From the NCBI GenBank assembly GCA_035651655.1, contig DASRFG010000013.1, forward strand, positions 1 to 64,000: a DNA stretch of 64,000 bases. Direction: 5' to 3'. Positions 53,776 to 63,675 of the stretch are shown piece after piece (within the stretch, counting starts at the first letter, position 1; the number at the start of each line of letters is the position of its first letter). The notes below the pieces were generated by a model that ran no database searches, was not told where the DNA came from, and saw nothing but the letters and a program-made list of their open reading frames with translations. A program made the translations under genes and the position numbers. The DNA is from Terriglobales bacterium. GTDB taxonomy: Bacteria > Acidobacteriota > Terriglobia > Terriglobales > Acidobacteriaceae.

Positions 53776-55338
53776 TTATTTCGAGCGATCGCGTAGCTTG
53801 AAGCGCTGTAATTTGCCGGTGGCGGTTTTAGGGAGATCGGCCACAAACTCAACTGAACGCAGGCGCTTGAATGGCGGAAGCTTCTCGCTTACCGATTGCT
53901 GCAACTCGGACCCCAACTCCGGCGCGGGCTGGCTTCCGTTCCGCAGGACCACATAAGCAACTGGCTTTAGAAGTCCGTCTTTGTCCTCGCGGCCCACTAC
54001 TGCCGCCTCCTGCACCGCGGGATGATCTACGAGCACGCTTTCTATTTCCACTGGACTTACCCACATCCCACTGACCTTCAGCATGTCGTCAGACCGTCCG
54101 GCATACCAGAAGTACCCGTCGGCGTCCTGATAATACTTATCGCCGGTGCGGATCCAATGGCCCTCGATTGTGCTCTTGGTTTTTTCGTGCTGGTTCCAAT
54201 AGGAGGCGCAGACGGCATCGCTTTTGATCAGCAAATCGCCTATGTCACCCGGGGCCACAGCCCTCCCGCGTTCATCCACGATCCGGGCCTCGTACCCAGG
54301 AATGATTTGCCCGCTGGACCCAGGCCGTACTGCTCCCTGCTTGTTGGCGATGAACATGTGGAGCGCCTCAGTGGATCCAATCGCATCAAGGATTTCAACC
54401 CCGAAGCGTTCCTTAAAGCGATGGAACAGGGCGGCCGGAAGCGCCTCACCGGCCGAAATTCCATAGCGGACAGAAGAAAGGCCGAAGTCAGGCCCCTCTC
54501 GCTGAAAATTTAACAGCGCAGCGTAGTTGGAGGGAACAGAGAAGAAGAGCGTCGGGCGATAACGTTCGATCACCTCATAAACTTCAGCCGGCCGATTTCT
54601 GCCGGGCCACAAAATACTTGTCCCGCCGACGGCTAGGGGAAAGTACAACCCATTGCCCAGACCGTATGCAAAGTAGAGTTTGGCCACGCTGAAGCAACGC
54701 TCGTCGGCGGTGATCCCAAGAATGCCTTTTGCATATCGCTCGGCGCAGACCACCATGTCATGCTGCAGATGCACGCAACCCTTAGGAAATCCGGTACTGC
54801 CGGAGGAGTAGAGCCAAAAAGCAGCATCATCCTTGTGGGTGGGCTCGGGATCCAGTTGGGCCGAACTCTGTTGGATTAAGTGGCTAAATGATTCATATCC
54901 GGTGGGGGACGTACCAACCACCACCACGTGCTTCAGATATCGTAATTCGGAGCGGTCTATTGCCTGTAGCTGCGAGAGCAGTTCGTGACTGACAAATGCC
55001 ACGCGCGCCCGGCTATCATTCAGCAAAAACGCATAGTCAGAGGGTCTTAGTAATGTGTTGACTGGCACCGGGACGGCGCCGATCTTGATTGCGCCAAAGA
55101 AACTATAGGCAAATTCTGGCGTATCGAGGAGAAGCAGGAAAACGCGTTCTTCGATTCGCACCCCCAGCTGCCGGAGTCCATTGCCGACTCGATTGACGCG
55201 TTCGAAAAGCTGACCATACGTCACTCGATCTTCGCCACACTCAATGGCGATCTTGTCGCCGCGCCCTTCGGGAATATGCCGGTCCACGAAATATGTGGCC
55301 GCATTGAATTGATCTGGGAGGGAGAGCGGATCACTCAT
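53776..55338 (-). CDS. Benzoate-CoA ligase family enzyme
   Basis: 520 residues of the AMP-forming ligase superfamily: WLYSSGSTGFPKGCVH (P-loop, A3), YGISAGEALPAAL, DAIGSTEALHMF (A5), GHWIRTGDKYYQDADGYFWYAGRSDDMLKVSG (A7-A8) and PKTATGKLQRF with the catalytic Lys (A10). The N-terminal NAATYFVDRHIPEGRGDK and the overall pattern are those of benzoate-CoA ligases. It activates an aromatic acid to its CoA ester. A terminator separates it from the upstream molybdenum hydroxylase operon. Confidence 0.85.
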   Translation of the reverse strand: MSDPLSLPDQFNAATYFVDRHIPEGRGDKIAIECGEDRVTYGQLFERVNRVGNGLRQLGVRIEERVFLLLLDTPEFAYSFFGAIKIGAVPVPVNTLLRPSDYAFLLNDSRARVAFVSHELLSQLQAIDRSELRYLKHVVVVGTSPTGYESFSHLIQQSSAQLDPEPTHKDDAAFWLYSSGSTGFPKGCVHLQHDMVVCAERYAKGILGITADERCFSVAKLYFAYGLGNGLYFPLAVGGTSILWPGRNRPAEVYEVIERYRPTLFFSVPSNYAALLNFQREGPDFGLSSVRYGISAGEALPAALFHRFKERFGVEILDAIGSTEALHMFIANKQGAVRPGSSGQIIPGYEARIVDERGRAVAPGDIGDLLIKSDAVCASYWNQHEKTKSTIEGHWIRTGDKYYQDADGYFWYAGRSDDMLKVSGMWVSPVEIESVLVDHPAVQEAAVVGREDKDGLLKPVAYVVLRNGSQPAPELGSELQQSVSEKLPPFKRLRSVEFVADLPKTATGKLQRFKLRDRSK

Positions 55339-55400
55339 ACCCGCGAATCATAGCGAATTTGGCCAGCTCTGGCTTGTCCTCCTTGCCGCCAACTTCGGGG

Positions 55401-55430
55401 CAAAAAAATCCGGCCGTGCGGGCGGCCGGA
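55401..55430 (-). terminator. Terminator of the molybdenum hydroxylase operon
   Basis: CCGGCCG (55410-55416) and CGGCCGG (55423-55429) form a GC-rich stem; on the minus strand the run ATTTTTTTG follows. It lies 29 nt past the FAD-subunit stop codon. Confidence 0.88.
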
Positions 55431-55457
55431 AGCGGTTGAACGTTTTATTGTTTACGT

Positions 55458-56315
55458 CTATTTGCCGGACTTGCCGGTAATTGCCTGTTGCAGCGCGCGG
55501 CGTGTGTACACCTCAGCCATGTGCTTGCGATACTCCGCCGAGGCGAAAGAGTCGCCGATAGCGTCAATGTGCTCGGCAGCGTGCTTCGCCGCTTCTGCGA
55601 CCTCGCTGGTGGGCTTGCCGCGCAGCGCATTTTCGGTGAACGTTGCACGGTAGGCCACCTCGCCGACGCCGGTGATGCCGATCGCCACGCTTTGCACGCT
55701 GCCACCGCCAACCTTCACCACCACGGCCACGCCAACTACGGCATATCCAGAAGCGGGATGGTGAAACTTCTTATAGGCAGTTGCAGCTCCGGTGGTTTTT
55801 GGCACCCTGACTTCCGTGATGATCTCGTCCGGGCGCAAACTGGTAGTGAACATCCCACTGAAGAACTCACGCGCGGGGATCACGCGCTCGCCCTTGCGGC
55901 TGAGGGCGACAATATCCGCGTCCAAAGCCAGAATGGCGGCGGGATAATCCGCTGCCGGATGGGCTCCGGCCAGGCTGCCTCCAATTGTGCCCCGATTGCG
56001 CACCTGCACATCGCCAATTTCATGTGCTGCTTGCGCCAGAAGCGGTGAAGCGTCGTGCAAGAGCTTCGAACTCGCCACCGCGGTATGCGTAGTTAGCGCG
56101 CCGACGATGATGCGATCGCCAGCATCGCGAATTGTATCCAGGCCCGCAATCCTGCCTAGGTCAATCAGCAGACTGGGAGCGGCAAGGCGCAACTTCATCG
56201 CTGGAAGCAGACTGTGACCACCGGCCAGCAGTTTGGCATCGTCGCGGGACGAGAGAAGATCGAGGGCTTCGTTCAAATTGCGAGGGGATTCATAATCAAA
56301 CTGTGCCGGAATCAT
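55458..56315 (-). CDS. Molybdenum hydroxylase FAD subunit (CoxM/CutM type)
   Basis: 285 residues. KLLAGGHSLLPAMKLRLAAP and RNRGTIGGSLAGAHPAADYP are the two FAD-binding signatures of the medium subunit of the xanthine oxidase family. It contains no cysteine, so it lacks the extra 4Fe-4S cluster of 4-hydroxybenzoyl-CoA reductase. Start overlaps the large-subunit stop (ATGA). Confidence 0.93.
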   Translation of the reverse strand: MIPAQFDYESPRNLNEALDLLSSRDDAKLLAGGHSLLPAMKLRLAAPSLLIDLGRIAGLDTIRDAGDRIIVGALTTHTAVASSKLLHDASPLLAQAAHEIGDVQVRNRGTIGGSLAGAHPAADYPAAILALDADIVALSRKGERVIPAREFFSGMFTTSLRPDEIITEVRVPKTTGAATAYKKFHHPASGYAVVGVAVVVKVGGGSVQSVAIGITGVGEVAYRATFTENALRGKPTSEVAEAAKHAAEHIDAIGDSFASAEYRKHMAEVYTRRALQQAITGKSGK

Positions 56316-58774
56316 GCATTCCTCCTTCCAGCCTGCGAGCGCCCATTGCCGGAGGATCGCGAAGCCTTGTCCACCACAGCAGCTGCCACCGGCACTTTAG
56401 CGGCCGAGGCTTGCGCTGCCCTGATTGCCTTCCAGACTCGTTCCGGTTTCAGCGGCATATCAATGTGCCGAATCCCAAGCGGGGTCAGGGCGTCGCACAC
56501 GGCGTTGACCATTGCCGGGGTTGAGGCGATCGTTCCCGCCTCGCCGACACCTTTCACCCCCATGGGATTCACAGGTGAAGGCGTAGTCGTGCGCTCCAGG
56601 ATGAACTCCGGGATATGCACGGCTTTGGGGACCGCATAATCCATCAGTGTTCCAGTAACGAGCTGTCCCTCATCGTTGTAAATCATTTCTTCGTACATGG
56701 CCTGCGCCATGCCCTGCGCTATGCCACCCTGGATTTGTCCATCCACCAGCAGCGGATTTATTACATTGCCGCAGTCATCAACCGCCACGTACTTCTCCAC
56801 TTTCACTTCACCGGTTTCGGGATCAACCTCCACCGAGACCACATGGGTCCCGAAGGGGAAGGTGAAGTTCGAGGGCTCGAAGAAATGCGTGGCTTCCATG
56901 CCCGGCTCGAACCCTGGAGGGATGCTCTTTGCCGTGTAGGCGGCCAGGATTACTTCGCCAAAAGCAAGAGACTTCTTGCTGTCACCCTTTACGCCCACGC
57001 GTCCGCCACCTATGACAATGTCGGCAGGCTTCGCGCCGAGCAGGTGTGCGGCAAGCACGCCGATCTTGGCCCGCAGTTTTTCAGCCGCCATATAGAGCGC
57101 GCTTCCTCCTACAGCCGTAGCGCGGCTACCGAAGGTGCCGATCCCATAAGGAACAGCCAAGGTGTCGCCATGTACTACGGTGATGTCATCTGGGGTTATG
57201 CCCAACCGGTCAGCGATCAGCTGCGCGAATGTGGTTTCCTCGCCTTGACCATGTGGGGAAGCACCGGTAAGTATTGTTACCTTGCCGGTCGGTTCGATAC
57301 GCACTGTGCCGCTCTCCCAACCTCCGGCCGGGGTGGCTACTGATGGGCCAATAGCGCAAATCTCCACATAAGTAGAGACGCCAATCCCGTAGTACTTACC
57401 TTCCTTCCAGCCGGTTTTCTGACGTGCCCGTAGTTTTTCATAGCCAGCAAGGTCCAGAGCTTTCTTCAGGCTCTGCTGGTACGCTGCGGAGTCGTAGAGC
57501 AATCCCGCAGCGGTAGTGAATGGGAATTCTTTGGGCAGAGGGAAGTTCTTTCGCCGTATTTCGACGGGATCGACTTTCAGTTCGCGCGCGGCGCAATCCA
57601 TGATGCGCTCGATGTTGTAAGTGGCCTCCGGCCTTCCGGCGCCGCGATACGCATCGGTGGACATCTTGTTGGTGAACACGCCCACAATGTCAATCTGAAA
57701 CGCCGGAATCTTGTAACAGCCCGGTTGCATTAGAGCGGTGAGCTGAGGAATCAATGGTGTGAGCAACTGGTGATAGGCACCCATATCCGCCAGCAATTTC
57801 ACTCTCAGCCCAAGAATGGTGCCATCCTTCTTGAGCGCAAGCTCCACGTCGCAAATGTTGTCGCGGCCATGGATGGTGGCCATGAAGTTTTCCCGTCGCG
57901 TTTCCGTCCACTTTACTGGCCGGCCCAGCGTCATCGCCAACTTTGGGACGAGCCCTTCTTCTGCATACACGTTCAGTTTGCTGCCGAAGCCACCTCCCAC
58001 CTCGGGGGCAATCACACGCACCGCGGTTTCCGGCAAACCCACCATGACTGAAACTTGCGTCTTTAACAGATGAGGTATCTGGGTTGAAGACCACAGTGTA
58101 AGCCGCTTCTCTCCCGGCAAATATTCCGCAACCACGGCGCGCGGCTCCATCGCGATTGGCGCCAGCCTCTGATTGACGAAGCGCTCCTTCACAATGTGGT
58201 CGGCCTGCTTAAATGCTGCGTCAATGTCGCCAGTCTTGATCTGATGAGTGAACGCCTGGTTGGAACCGAACTGCTCATGAATGATCGGGCTACTTTTCTG
58301 GATGGCCTTTTCCATGTCAACAACCACTGGCATGGGTTCATATTCCACGCTCACCAGCTCCGCGGCGTCGCGGGCTATATAGCCATCTTCCGCAACAACG
58401 GCGGCCACTGGCTCTCCTACATAACGCACGCGATCTTTCGCCAGGACAGGATGAGGAGGGATTTTTAAATCCGGCATCGCGATGGCGCAGGGAATATTTC
58501 CCACCTCTGCCATATCAGCCGACGTGACTATGGCTACCACCCCAGGAACAGCGCGAGCGGCGTCAGTGTTGATGGAAATAATGCGGGCATGCGCGTGCGG
58601 TGAGCGAACAATGGCGCAACGAGCGACGTTCGGCAGCCGAATATCGTCAGTGTAGTGGCTGATGCCGCGGATCAAGCGTGGATCCTCTTTGCGCTTAAAC
58701 TTCTGGCCGACCCACTGCCCGTTCGCCTTGCCGTTCTTGCCGTTTTTTCCGTTGGAACTTCCATTCTTCGCCAT
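56312..58774 (-). CDS. Molybdenum hydroxylase large subunit (form II CODH-like, CoxL/CutL)
   Basis: 820 residues. N-terminal Lys/Gly/Asn-rich tail, then VGQKFKRKEDPRLIRGISHYTDD, VGEPVAAVVAED, VIAPEVGGGFGSK and STDAYRGAGRPEA. AYRGAGR marks the form II group, distinct from AYxCSFR of true form I CO dehydrogenase. The active-site Glu is in GVKGVGEAGTIA. Binds molybdopterin cytosine dinucleotide. Substrate uncertain; form II members include enzymes with unproved CO activity. Confidence 0.92.
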   Translation of the reverse strand: MAKNGSSNGKNGKNGKANGQWVGQKFKRKEDPRLIRGISHYTDDIRLPNVARCAIVRSPHAHARIISINTDAARAVPGVVAIVTSADMAEVGNIPCAIAMPDLKIPPHPVLAKDRVRYVGEPVAAVVAEDGYIARDAAELVSVEYEPMPVVVDMEKAIQKSSPIIHEQFGSNQAFTHQIKTGDIDAAFKQADHIVKERFVNQRLAPIAMEPRAVVAEYLPGEKRLTLWSSTQIPHLLKTQVSVMVGLPETAVRVIAPEVGGGFGSKLNVYAEEGLVPKLAMTLGRPVKWTETRRENFMATIHGRDNICDVELALKKDGTILGLRVKLLADMGAYHQLLTPLIPQLTALMQPGCYKIPAFQIDIVGVFTNKMSTDAYRGAGRPEATYNIERIMDCAARELKVDPVEIRRKNFPLPKEFPFTTAAGLLYDSAAYQQSLKKALDLAGYEKLRARQKTGWKEGKYYGIGVSTYVEICAIGPSVATPAGGWESGTVRIEPTGKVTILTGASPHGQGEETTFAQLIADRLGITPDDITVVHGDTLAVPYGIGTFGSRATAVGGSALYMAAEKLRAKIGVLAAHLLGAKPADIVIGGGRVGVKGDSKKSLAFGEVILAAYTAKSIPPGFEPGMEATHFFEPSNFTFPFGTHVVSVEVDPETGEVKVEKYVAVDDCGNVINPLLVDGQIQGGIAQGMAQAMYEEMIYNDEGQLVTGTLMDYAVPKAVHIPEFILERTTTPSPVNPMGVKGVGEAGTIASTPAMVNAVCDALTPLGIRHIDMPLKPERVWKAIRAAQASAAKVPVAAAVVDKASRSSGNGRSQAGRRNA

Positions 58775-58785
58775 CGCTCACCTTC

Positions 58786-59274
58786 CTACGCTGCGCGGGC
58801 CGCCACGCGCTTATTCATTTTGCGGGCCGCCGCTTTAACGGCATTGACGATGTGCTGGTAACCGGTGCAGCGGCACAGATTGCCGCTTAGCTTTTCACGG
58901 ATTTCGTTGTCCGAGGGCGCGGCGGAATGTTCCAAAAGGTCATGCGCACACAGGATCATGCCCGGCGTGCAGTAGCCGCACTGCAGCCCGTGCTCCTCCC
59001 AGAACGCCGATTGAATATCGTGGAGTTCTTCGCCTTTTGCCAGTCCTTCAACCGTGGTGACCGAATGCCCATCGGCCTGCACAGCCAGCACGGTACACGA
59101 CTTGACCGCCTTCCCATCCAGCAGCACGGTGCAGGCGCCGCACAGTGACGTTTCGCAGCCCACGTGGGTTCCGGTCAAGCCGATCTTCTCCCGCAACAGG
59201 TGCACCAGTAGAAGACGGGGTTCAACTTCGGCACTATGCTCGGCGCCGTTGATTTTGATGGAGACGTTTTTATT
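58786..59274 (-). CDS. Molybdenum hydroxylase 2Fe-2S subunit (CoxS/CutS)
   Basis: 162 residues from the ATG at 59274. Two 2Fe-2S centres: [16 protein letters not shown] with a later C, and CGYCTPGMI plus NLCRCTGYQ. It passes electrons from the Mo centre to FAD. First gene of the S-L-M operon, 11 nt before the large subunit. Confidence 0.95.
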   Translation of the reverse strand, partial: NKNVSIKINGAEHSAEVEPRLLLVHLLREKIGLTGTHVGCETSLCGACTVLLDGKAVKSCTVLAVQADGHSVTTVEGLAKGEELHDIQSAFWEEHGLQCGYCTPGMILCAHDLLEHSAAPSDNEIREKLSGNLCRCTGYQHIVNAVKAAARKMNKRVAARAA

Positions 59275-59540
59275 CATTAGGACCCCCAGATCAGAGGGAA
59301 TAAGGCAGGCCAAAGCCCACAATTGATGGCGCGCCACGATAACAAAACCGGTGACCGGATTACAAGGGCTGCCAGTGGATATTTGAGAGTAGGCGCAGGT
59401 TCCCGGTCAGGATCGTATTCGATCCTGGAATGGGACGCGGGCATTTCAAGATCGCCGGAAACTCTCTTCAACTGCTTAGCGGTTAACCGATTGTCCGAAA
59501 TTGATATAGTTTCGAGGCTCGTTATTTCGGGAGGAAACCC

Positions 59541-59849
59541 ATGATTGCACGTCTGTGGCGTGGTGTGACTCCGGCGCCTAGAAGCGACGAATACCTCGAC
59601 TATCTCTACCGCACCGGTTTGAAAGATTATCGCAAGGTAACCGGCAACCTTGGGGTTTATGTGTTGCGCAGAGTTAAGGATGAGCAGGCTGAATTTTTAC
59701 TCATTTCACTCTGGAATTCATGGGACGCGATACGCAGATTTGCCGGCCCGGACTACGAGAAGGCCGTCTACTACCCCGAGGACCATCAATTTCTTCTGGA
59801 GCTCGCGCCCAACGTGGAACATTACGAAGTGGCGGCGACCCTCACGTAG
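59541..59849 (+). CDS. Antibiotic-biosynthesis-monooxygenase-like protein
   Basis: 102 residues, ATG after GGAGGAAACCC. The dimeric ferredoxin-like ABM fold is suggested by MIARLWRGVTPAPRSDEY, GVYVLRRVKDEQAEFLLISLWNS and DAIRRFAGPDYEKA. Such proteins are cofactor-free monooxygenases or heme-degrading enzymes; substrate unknown. Confidence 0.8.
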   Translation: MIARLWRGVTPAPRSDEYLDYLYRTGLKDYRKVTGNLGVYVLRRVKDEQAEFLLISLWNSWDAIRRFAGPDYEKAVYYPEDHQFLLELAPNVEHYEVAATLT

Positions 59850-59917
59850 CATTGAGCTGCTGGCCGAGCCATTGGCCGGCGCCACGTCAGGGCACTACAA
59901 TTGAGAGCACCCAGGCT

Positions 59918-61801
59918 ATGCCTAAGATCCCACAGAAAATCCATGAACGGCCAGCCTTCGCCGCGCTCATTGTTCTCATCGTGCTCGCAGTTGCAGCGCT
60001 GGTGCTGACGCGTGAATCGGGGCAGCCCACTACGGCGAGCCGACAACCTCAGCGTGCTGGTGCCGACCAGCCGACAATTGATCAAAGCCCGCTCCAAACC
60101 GCACAGGCGTTGGCCCAGTCAGCTAGTACAGCGGAGGAGCGTCAATTTGCGCAGGAGGCCCTACGGCTGGCTGATCATGAGGTGGATCTTGCTTATAACA
60201 CCGCCTTAAGGGAAGCCGGCTCACATCCAGCTCCACTTACCCCTGAGACACGCGACATTGCAGCCCGAATTAAGCAATTAGAAGCCCTGGTGAAAGAGGA
60301 GAAGGACCATGTCTCGGTATTGACCAAGCGCGTGGCGGCTGCCAGCGATGACGAGAAAGAGGCCGCCAAACAGCGCCTCGATATTGCCCAGGCGCAGCTC
60401 GATCTTGATCAAGAGGAGTTGAACGACGCCAAACAGGACCTGATCCGCGCTGGAGGGGACAAGCAGGGAAAGATTCAACGCATGCTGGACGAACATGAGG
60501 CTCTCATGCACAGCACTGCGGGAAGCGAGTCCCCTGCCGCAGCAGCTGGTGGAAACCAGGGCCAGCTTCAAGAATCCAGTCTGCTGGCGCAATTACGTGC
60601 CTGGGGCGCAGTCCACCTTGCACGCAACCGAGTACGGAATGCACAGCAGGATGCAATCAATGGGGCTGCCGTGCTGGCACGCGACCATCAGGCCCTGGAA
60701 CAGGAGATCAAGCAAGAAAAATCAAAGCCTTCGGCTTCAGGCTCGGGGGCGGCTACCGCCTCCCCGCACATAGGCAATGGTGCGATTCAATCAAATTCAG
60801 ATGCGACCGCAGCCCTGACTTCCCTGCATCATCTTTCCAACGATCAGCGAACCTTGTCCGACTTCGACAAGCGAATACAGGACGAGCGGGAGTTGAGTGA
60901 AGTTTATGGCGCTTGGGCCGCTTCTCTTTCGGTTCGGCAACGCGCTATTCACCATGCGGTTATTCAGGCGGTTCTAGCAATTTTATTGATCATCTTGCTG
61001 GTCTTGATTTCCGATCATTTCATCGATCGATTTTTTCTCGAGCTGAGGAGCGATCGAAGGCGTCTGCTCAACCTGCGGGTCGTCCTGAGATTCGCCGTGC
61101 AAGCGGTGGCCGTGCTCCTGGGTGTGTTCATCGTGTTTGGCAGGCCGGGCCAGATCTCTACCATCCTCGGACTTGCCGGCGCCGGCCTGACCGTAGCGCT
61201 CAAGGACTTCGTGGTCGCCTTCTTCGGCTGGTTCGTGCTCATGGGCCGCGACGGCATCCGCGTGGGCGATTGGGTGGAGATCAATGGCGTTGGTGGCGAA
61301 GTGGTGGAAATCGGGCTGCTGCGCACGTTGTTGCTTGAGACCGGTAACTGGCACGATGCTGGCCATCCCACTGGCCGCAAGGTCGCATTCGTCAACAGCT
61401 TTGCGATTGAAGGACACTTCTTCAACTTCTCCACCAGCGGACAATGGTTGTGGGACGAAATACAACTGGTAATTCCGGCGAGCGAAAATCCCTACTCGAT
61501 CGTGGATCAGATCCGAAAAATTGTTACCGACGAAACTGAGGCGAATGCGAAATTGGCGGAAAAAGAATGGGAGCGGGTAACGCGCCGTTACGGTATGAAG
61601 ACATTTGCCGCCACCCCTGCGGTGGATGTGCGTCCTAGCGGCGGTGGTGTGCAGGTGATTGTCCGCTACATTACCCGTGCCAACGAACGCTACGAAGTGC
61701 GTTCGCGGTTATACCAGGCGATAGTGAAATTGCTCAACCGGAAGCATATGGGAACGGTGGCCAAAGAGCTTGTGGTTAAATCAGCCGCGGAATCAGACTA
61801 G
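59918..61801 (+). CDS. MscS family mechanosensitive channel
   Basis: 627 residues from the ATG at 59918. N-terminal anchor, a long coiled-coil-rich periplasmic region (about 50-340; VKEEKDHVSVLTKRVAA, ALEQEIKQEKS), three membrane helices, and the MscS pore and beta domain: GAGLTVALKDFVVAFFGWFVL then GRDGIRVGDWVEINGVGGEVVEIGLL. The large extension is like that of big MscS/MscK-type channels. Opens under membrane tension to release solutes. Confidence 0.9.
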   Translation: MPKIPQKIHERPAFAALIVLIVLAVAALVLTRESGQPTTASRQPQRAGADQPTIDQSPLQTAQALAQSASTAEERQFAQEALRLADHEVDLAYNTALREAGSHPAPLTPETRDIAARIKQLEALVKEEKDHVSVLTKRVAAASDDEKEAAKQRLDIAQAQLDLDQEELNDAKQDLIRAGGDKQGKIQRMLDEHEALMHSTAGSESPAAAAGGNQGQLQESSLLAQLRAWGAVHLARNRVRNAQQDAINGAAVLARDHQALEQEIKQEKSKPSASGSGAATASPHIGNGAIQSNSDATAALTSLHHLSNDQRTLSDFDKRIQDERELSEVYGAWAASLSVRQRAIHHAVIQAVLAILLIILLVLISDHFIDRFFLELRSDRRRLLNLRVVLRFAVQAVAVLLGVFIVFGRPGQISTILGLAGAGLTVALKDFVVAFFGWFVLMGRDGIRVGDWVEINGVGGEVVEIGLLRTLLLETGNWHDAGHPTGRKVAFVNSFAIEGHFFNFSTSGQWLWDEIQLVIPASENPYSIVDQIRKIVTDETEANAKLAEKEWERVTRRYGMKTFAATPAVDVRPSGGGVQVIVRYITRANERYEVRSRLYQAIVKLLNRKHMGTVAKELVVKSAAESD

Positions 61802-61957
61802 CCGGACCGTCACTGGCCAGCCTGATGGAAGCGAGGATTTGCTCCGATCTCTTCCGCTACAGCTGCAATCCAGCTTAGCCAGGCGGAGCATCTAAGCTCC
61901 TAATGTTTGAATAACGGCCGGTTCGTGGCGGTAAGCGCAAGCGCAGCGAGGTATCGA

Positions 61958-63625
61958 ATGAGACGCAAGAAAATCGTAATGATAGTGGGTGGAGTACTCG
62001 CCTTGATTCTAGTAGCGGCGGTGGCTTTACCGTTTCTGATTGATGTTGACCGGTTCCGGCCCACCATTGAAACTCAGCTCGCAAACGCGCTGGGCAGGCA
62101 GGTGCGAATCGGTCACTTGAGGCTGTCGCTATTGCGGGGGGACGTCAGCGCCGATCAGATCTCCATCGCCGATGATCCCGCTTTTGGCAATGCTCCTTTT
62201 GTGGAAGCGCAGTCGTTGGGAGTCGGAATTGAACTTGTTCCTTTGATCACTTCCCGTGCTGTACACGTGCGCTCATTGACTCTGAAACAGCCGCAGGTAC
62301 GGCTGCTGCGCTCCGCGTCTGGAACATGGAACTTTTCGACTTTGGGCCATGCCCCAGCCAAGCCAGCTTCCCCCGCCAGTACTGGTTCTGCGCCCGCAGG
62401 AAAGTCCAGCCCCGGCCAAACCGACCCTGGTTCGAACCAAACTTCCGCGCCTGAAATAAGCGTGCAGCAGTTAAAGATTAGTAATGGCCGTTTGCTGGTG
62501 GGTAATGCCCGCCGTCAACAGACCTATGATTCACTCGAAGTTACCGCCCAAAATATCTCCTACGAGTCAGCCTTTCCTTTCCAGTTGCAGATGCGTACTC
62601 CCGGTGGGGGACAAGTGAAACTTGAAGGCACCGCCGGGCCCGTGGACCGTCAGGACACCGCGCAGACGCCTGTACAGGCGAAGATTTCGGCGAAAAATGT
62701 CGATCTTGCTTCCACCGGGTTTGTTGATCCCGCCGCTGGGCTCGGAGGACTGGTTGATTTCGACGGGACCATACATTCCGATGGCAAAGTCGCCCACTCG
62801 GAGGGCACGGCTCGAGCCAGTAAACTGCGTTTAGTAAAAAATGCAAGCCCCGCCACTCAGCCCGTAAACATCAACTACGCGTCCGACTACAACTTAAAGA
62901 GCCAGACTGGCACTTTAACCAAGGGACAGCTCCTTACCGGCAAAAGCGCCGTGGGAATGTCGGGTACGTATGATCTCAAGGGGGAATCGCCCACTCTGCA
63001 CATGAAACTGAACGCCCCGAATATTCCAGTGCAGGACATCGAAGCTCTGCTGCCGGCGCTCGGCATTACTCTGCCAGCAGGGTCATCTTTGCAGAGCGGT
63101 ACAGTGAATGGCCACTTCACCGCAGAGGGTCCGGCGGACCGCCTGGTTACGGCGGGAGATATTGCACTTTCGAATGCCAAACTCTCAGGCTTCAGCCTGG
63201 GATCACAAATGCGTGCCCTCTCAGCCCTGAGTGGCCTCAAGGCCGGCTCGGATACTTTAATCCAGACCCTGAGCTCACAACTTCATATCACGCCCGAAGG
63301 AATTCGGTCTGACAACCTGAAGCTGATTGTGGCGGATATTGGCACCCTTACGGGGGCGGGAACGATCAGCTCCGGAAACGCATTGAATTTCAAAATGATG
63401 GCTCAGGTGGCAAGCGGCGGCGGGCTGGCAAATTTACTGGGGCGCAATGCCAGTCGCGGACTCCCGTTCCGGGTCCAAGGTACGACCTCTCGCCCAGTTT
63501 TCGTGCCCGATGTGGGCGGAATGTTGGCTGGGTCGGTGCCAGGAGTTTCTCAACAGCCAGGTTCGCCGGGCCAAAACCTAGGGGGCATTCTGGGAGGACT
63601 GCTAAACAAGAAGAAAAAGCAATAG
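61958..63625 (+). CDS. AsmA family protein
   Basis: 555 residues from the ATG at 61958 (GAGGTA upstream). One N-terminal helix (KIVMIVGGVLALILVAAVALP) followed by the AsmA start PFLIDVDRFRPTIETQLANALGRQVRIG, a Pro/Ala/Ser-rich linker near residue 135-165, and the AsmA_2-like C-terminus (SSLQSGTVNGHFTAEGPAD, DNLKLIVADIGTLTGAGTIS). Such proteins bridge the envelope and are linked to outer-membrane lipid transport. Confidence 0.88.
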   Translation: MRRKKIVMIVGGVLALILVAAVALPFLIDVDRFRPTIETQLANALGRQVRIGHLRLSLLRGDVSADQISIADDPAFGNAPFVEAQSLGVGIELVPLITSRAVHVRSLTLKQPQVRLLRSASGTWNFSTLGHAPAKPASPASTGSAPAGKSSPGQTDPGSNQTSAPEISVQQLKISNGRLLVGNARRQQTYDSLEVTAQNISYESAFPFQLQMRTPGGGQVKLEGTAGPVDRQDTAQTPVQAKISAKNVDLASTGFVDPAAGLGGLVDFDGTIHSDGKVAHSEGTARASKLRLVKNASPATQPVNINYASDYNLKSQTGTLTKGQLLTGKSAVGMSGTYDLKGESPTLHMKLNAPNIPVQDIEALLPALGITLPAGSSLQSGTVNGHFTAEGPADRLVTAGDIALSNAKLSGFSLGSQMRALSALSGLKAGSDTLIQTLSSQLHITPEGIRSDNLKLIVADIGTLTGAGTISSGNALNFKMMAQVASGGGLANLLGRNASRGLPFRVQGTTSRPVFVPDVGGMLAGSVPGVSQQPGSPGQNLGGILGGLLNKKKKQ

Positions 63626-63675
63626 GAATGATGGGGAGTTACATCAGAAGTGATCGCTGCGGCCGAGCCAACTAT

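Noticed and set aside
55458-59274. 4-hydroxybenzoyl-CoA reductase (HcrABC) paired with the CoA ligase
   Set aside because: The FAD subunit has no cysteines, so it lacks the extra 4Fe-4S cluster of HcrB, and a terminator separates the ligase gene.
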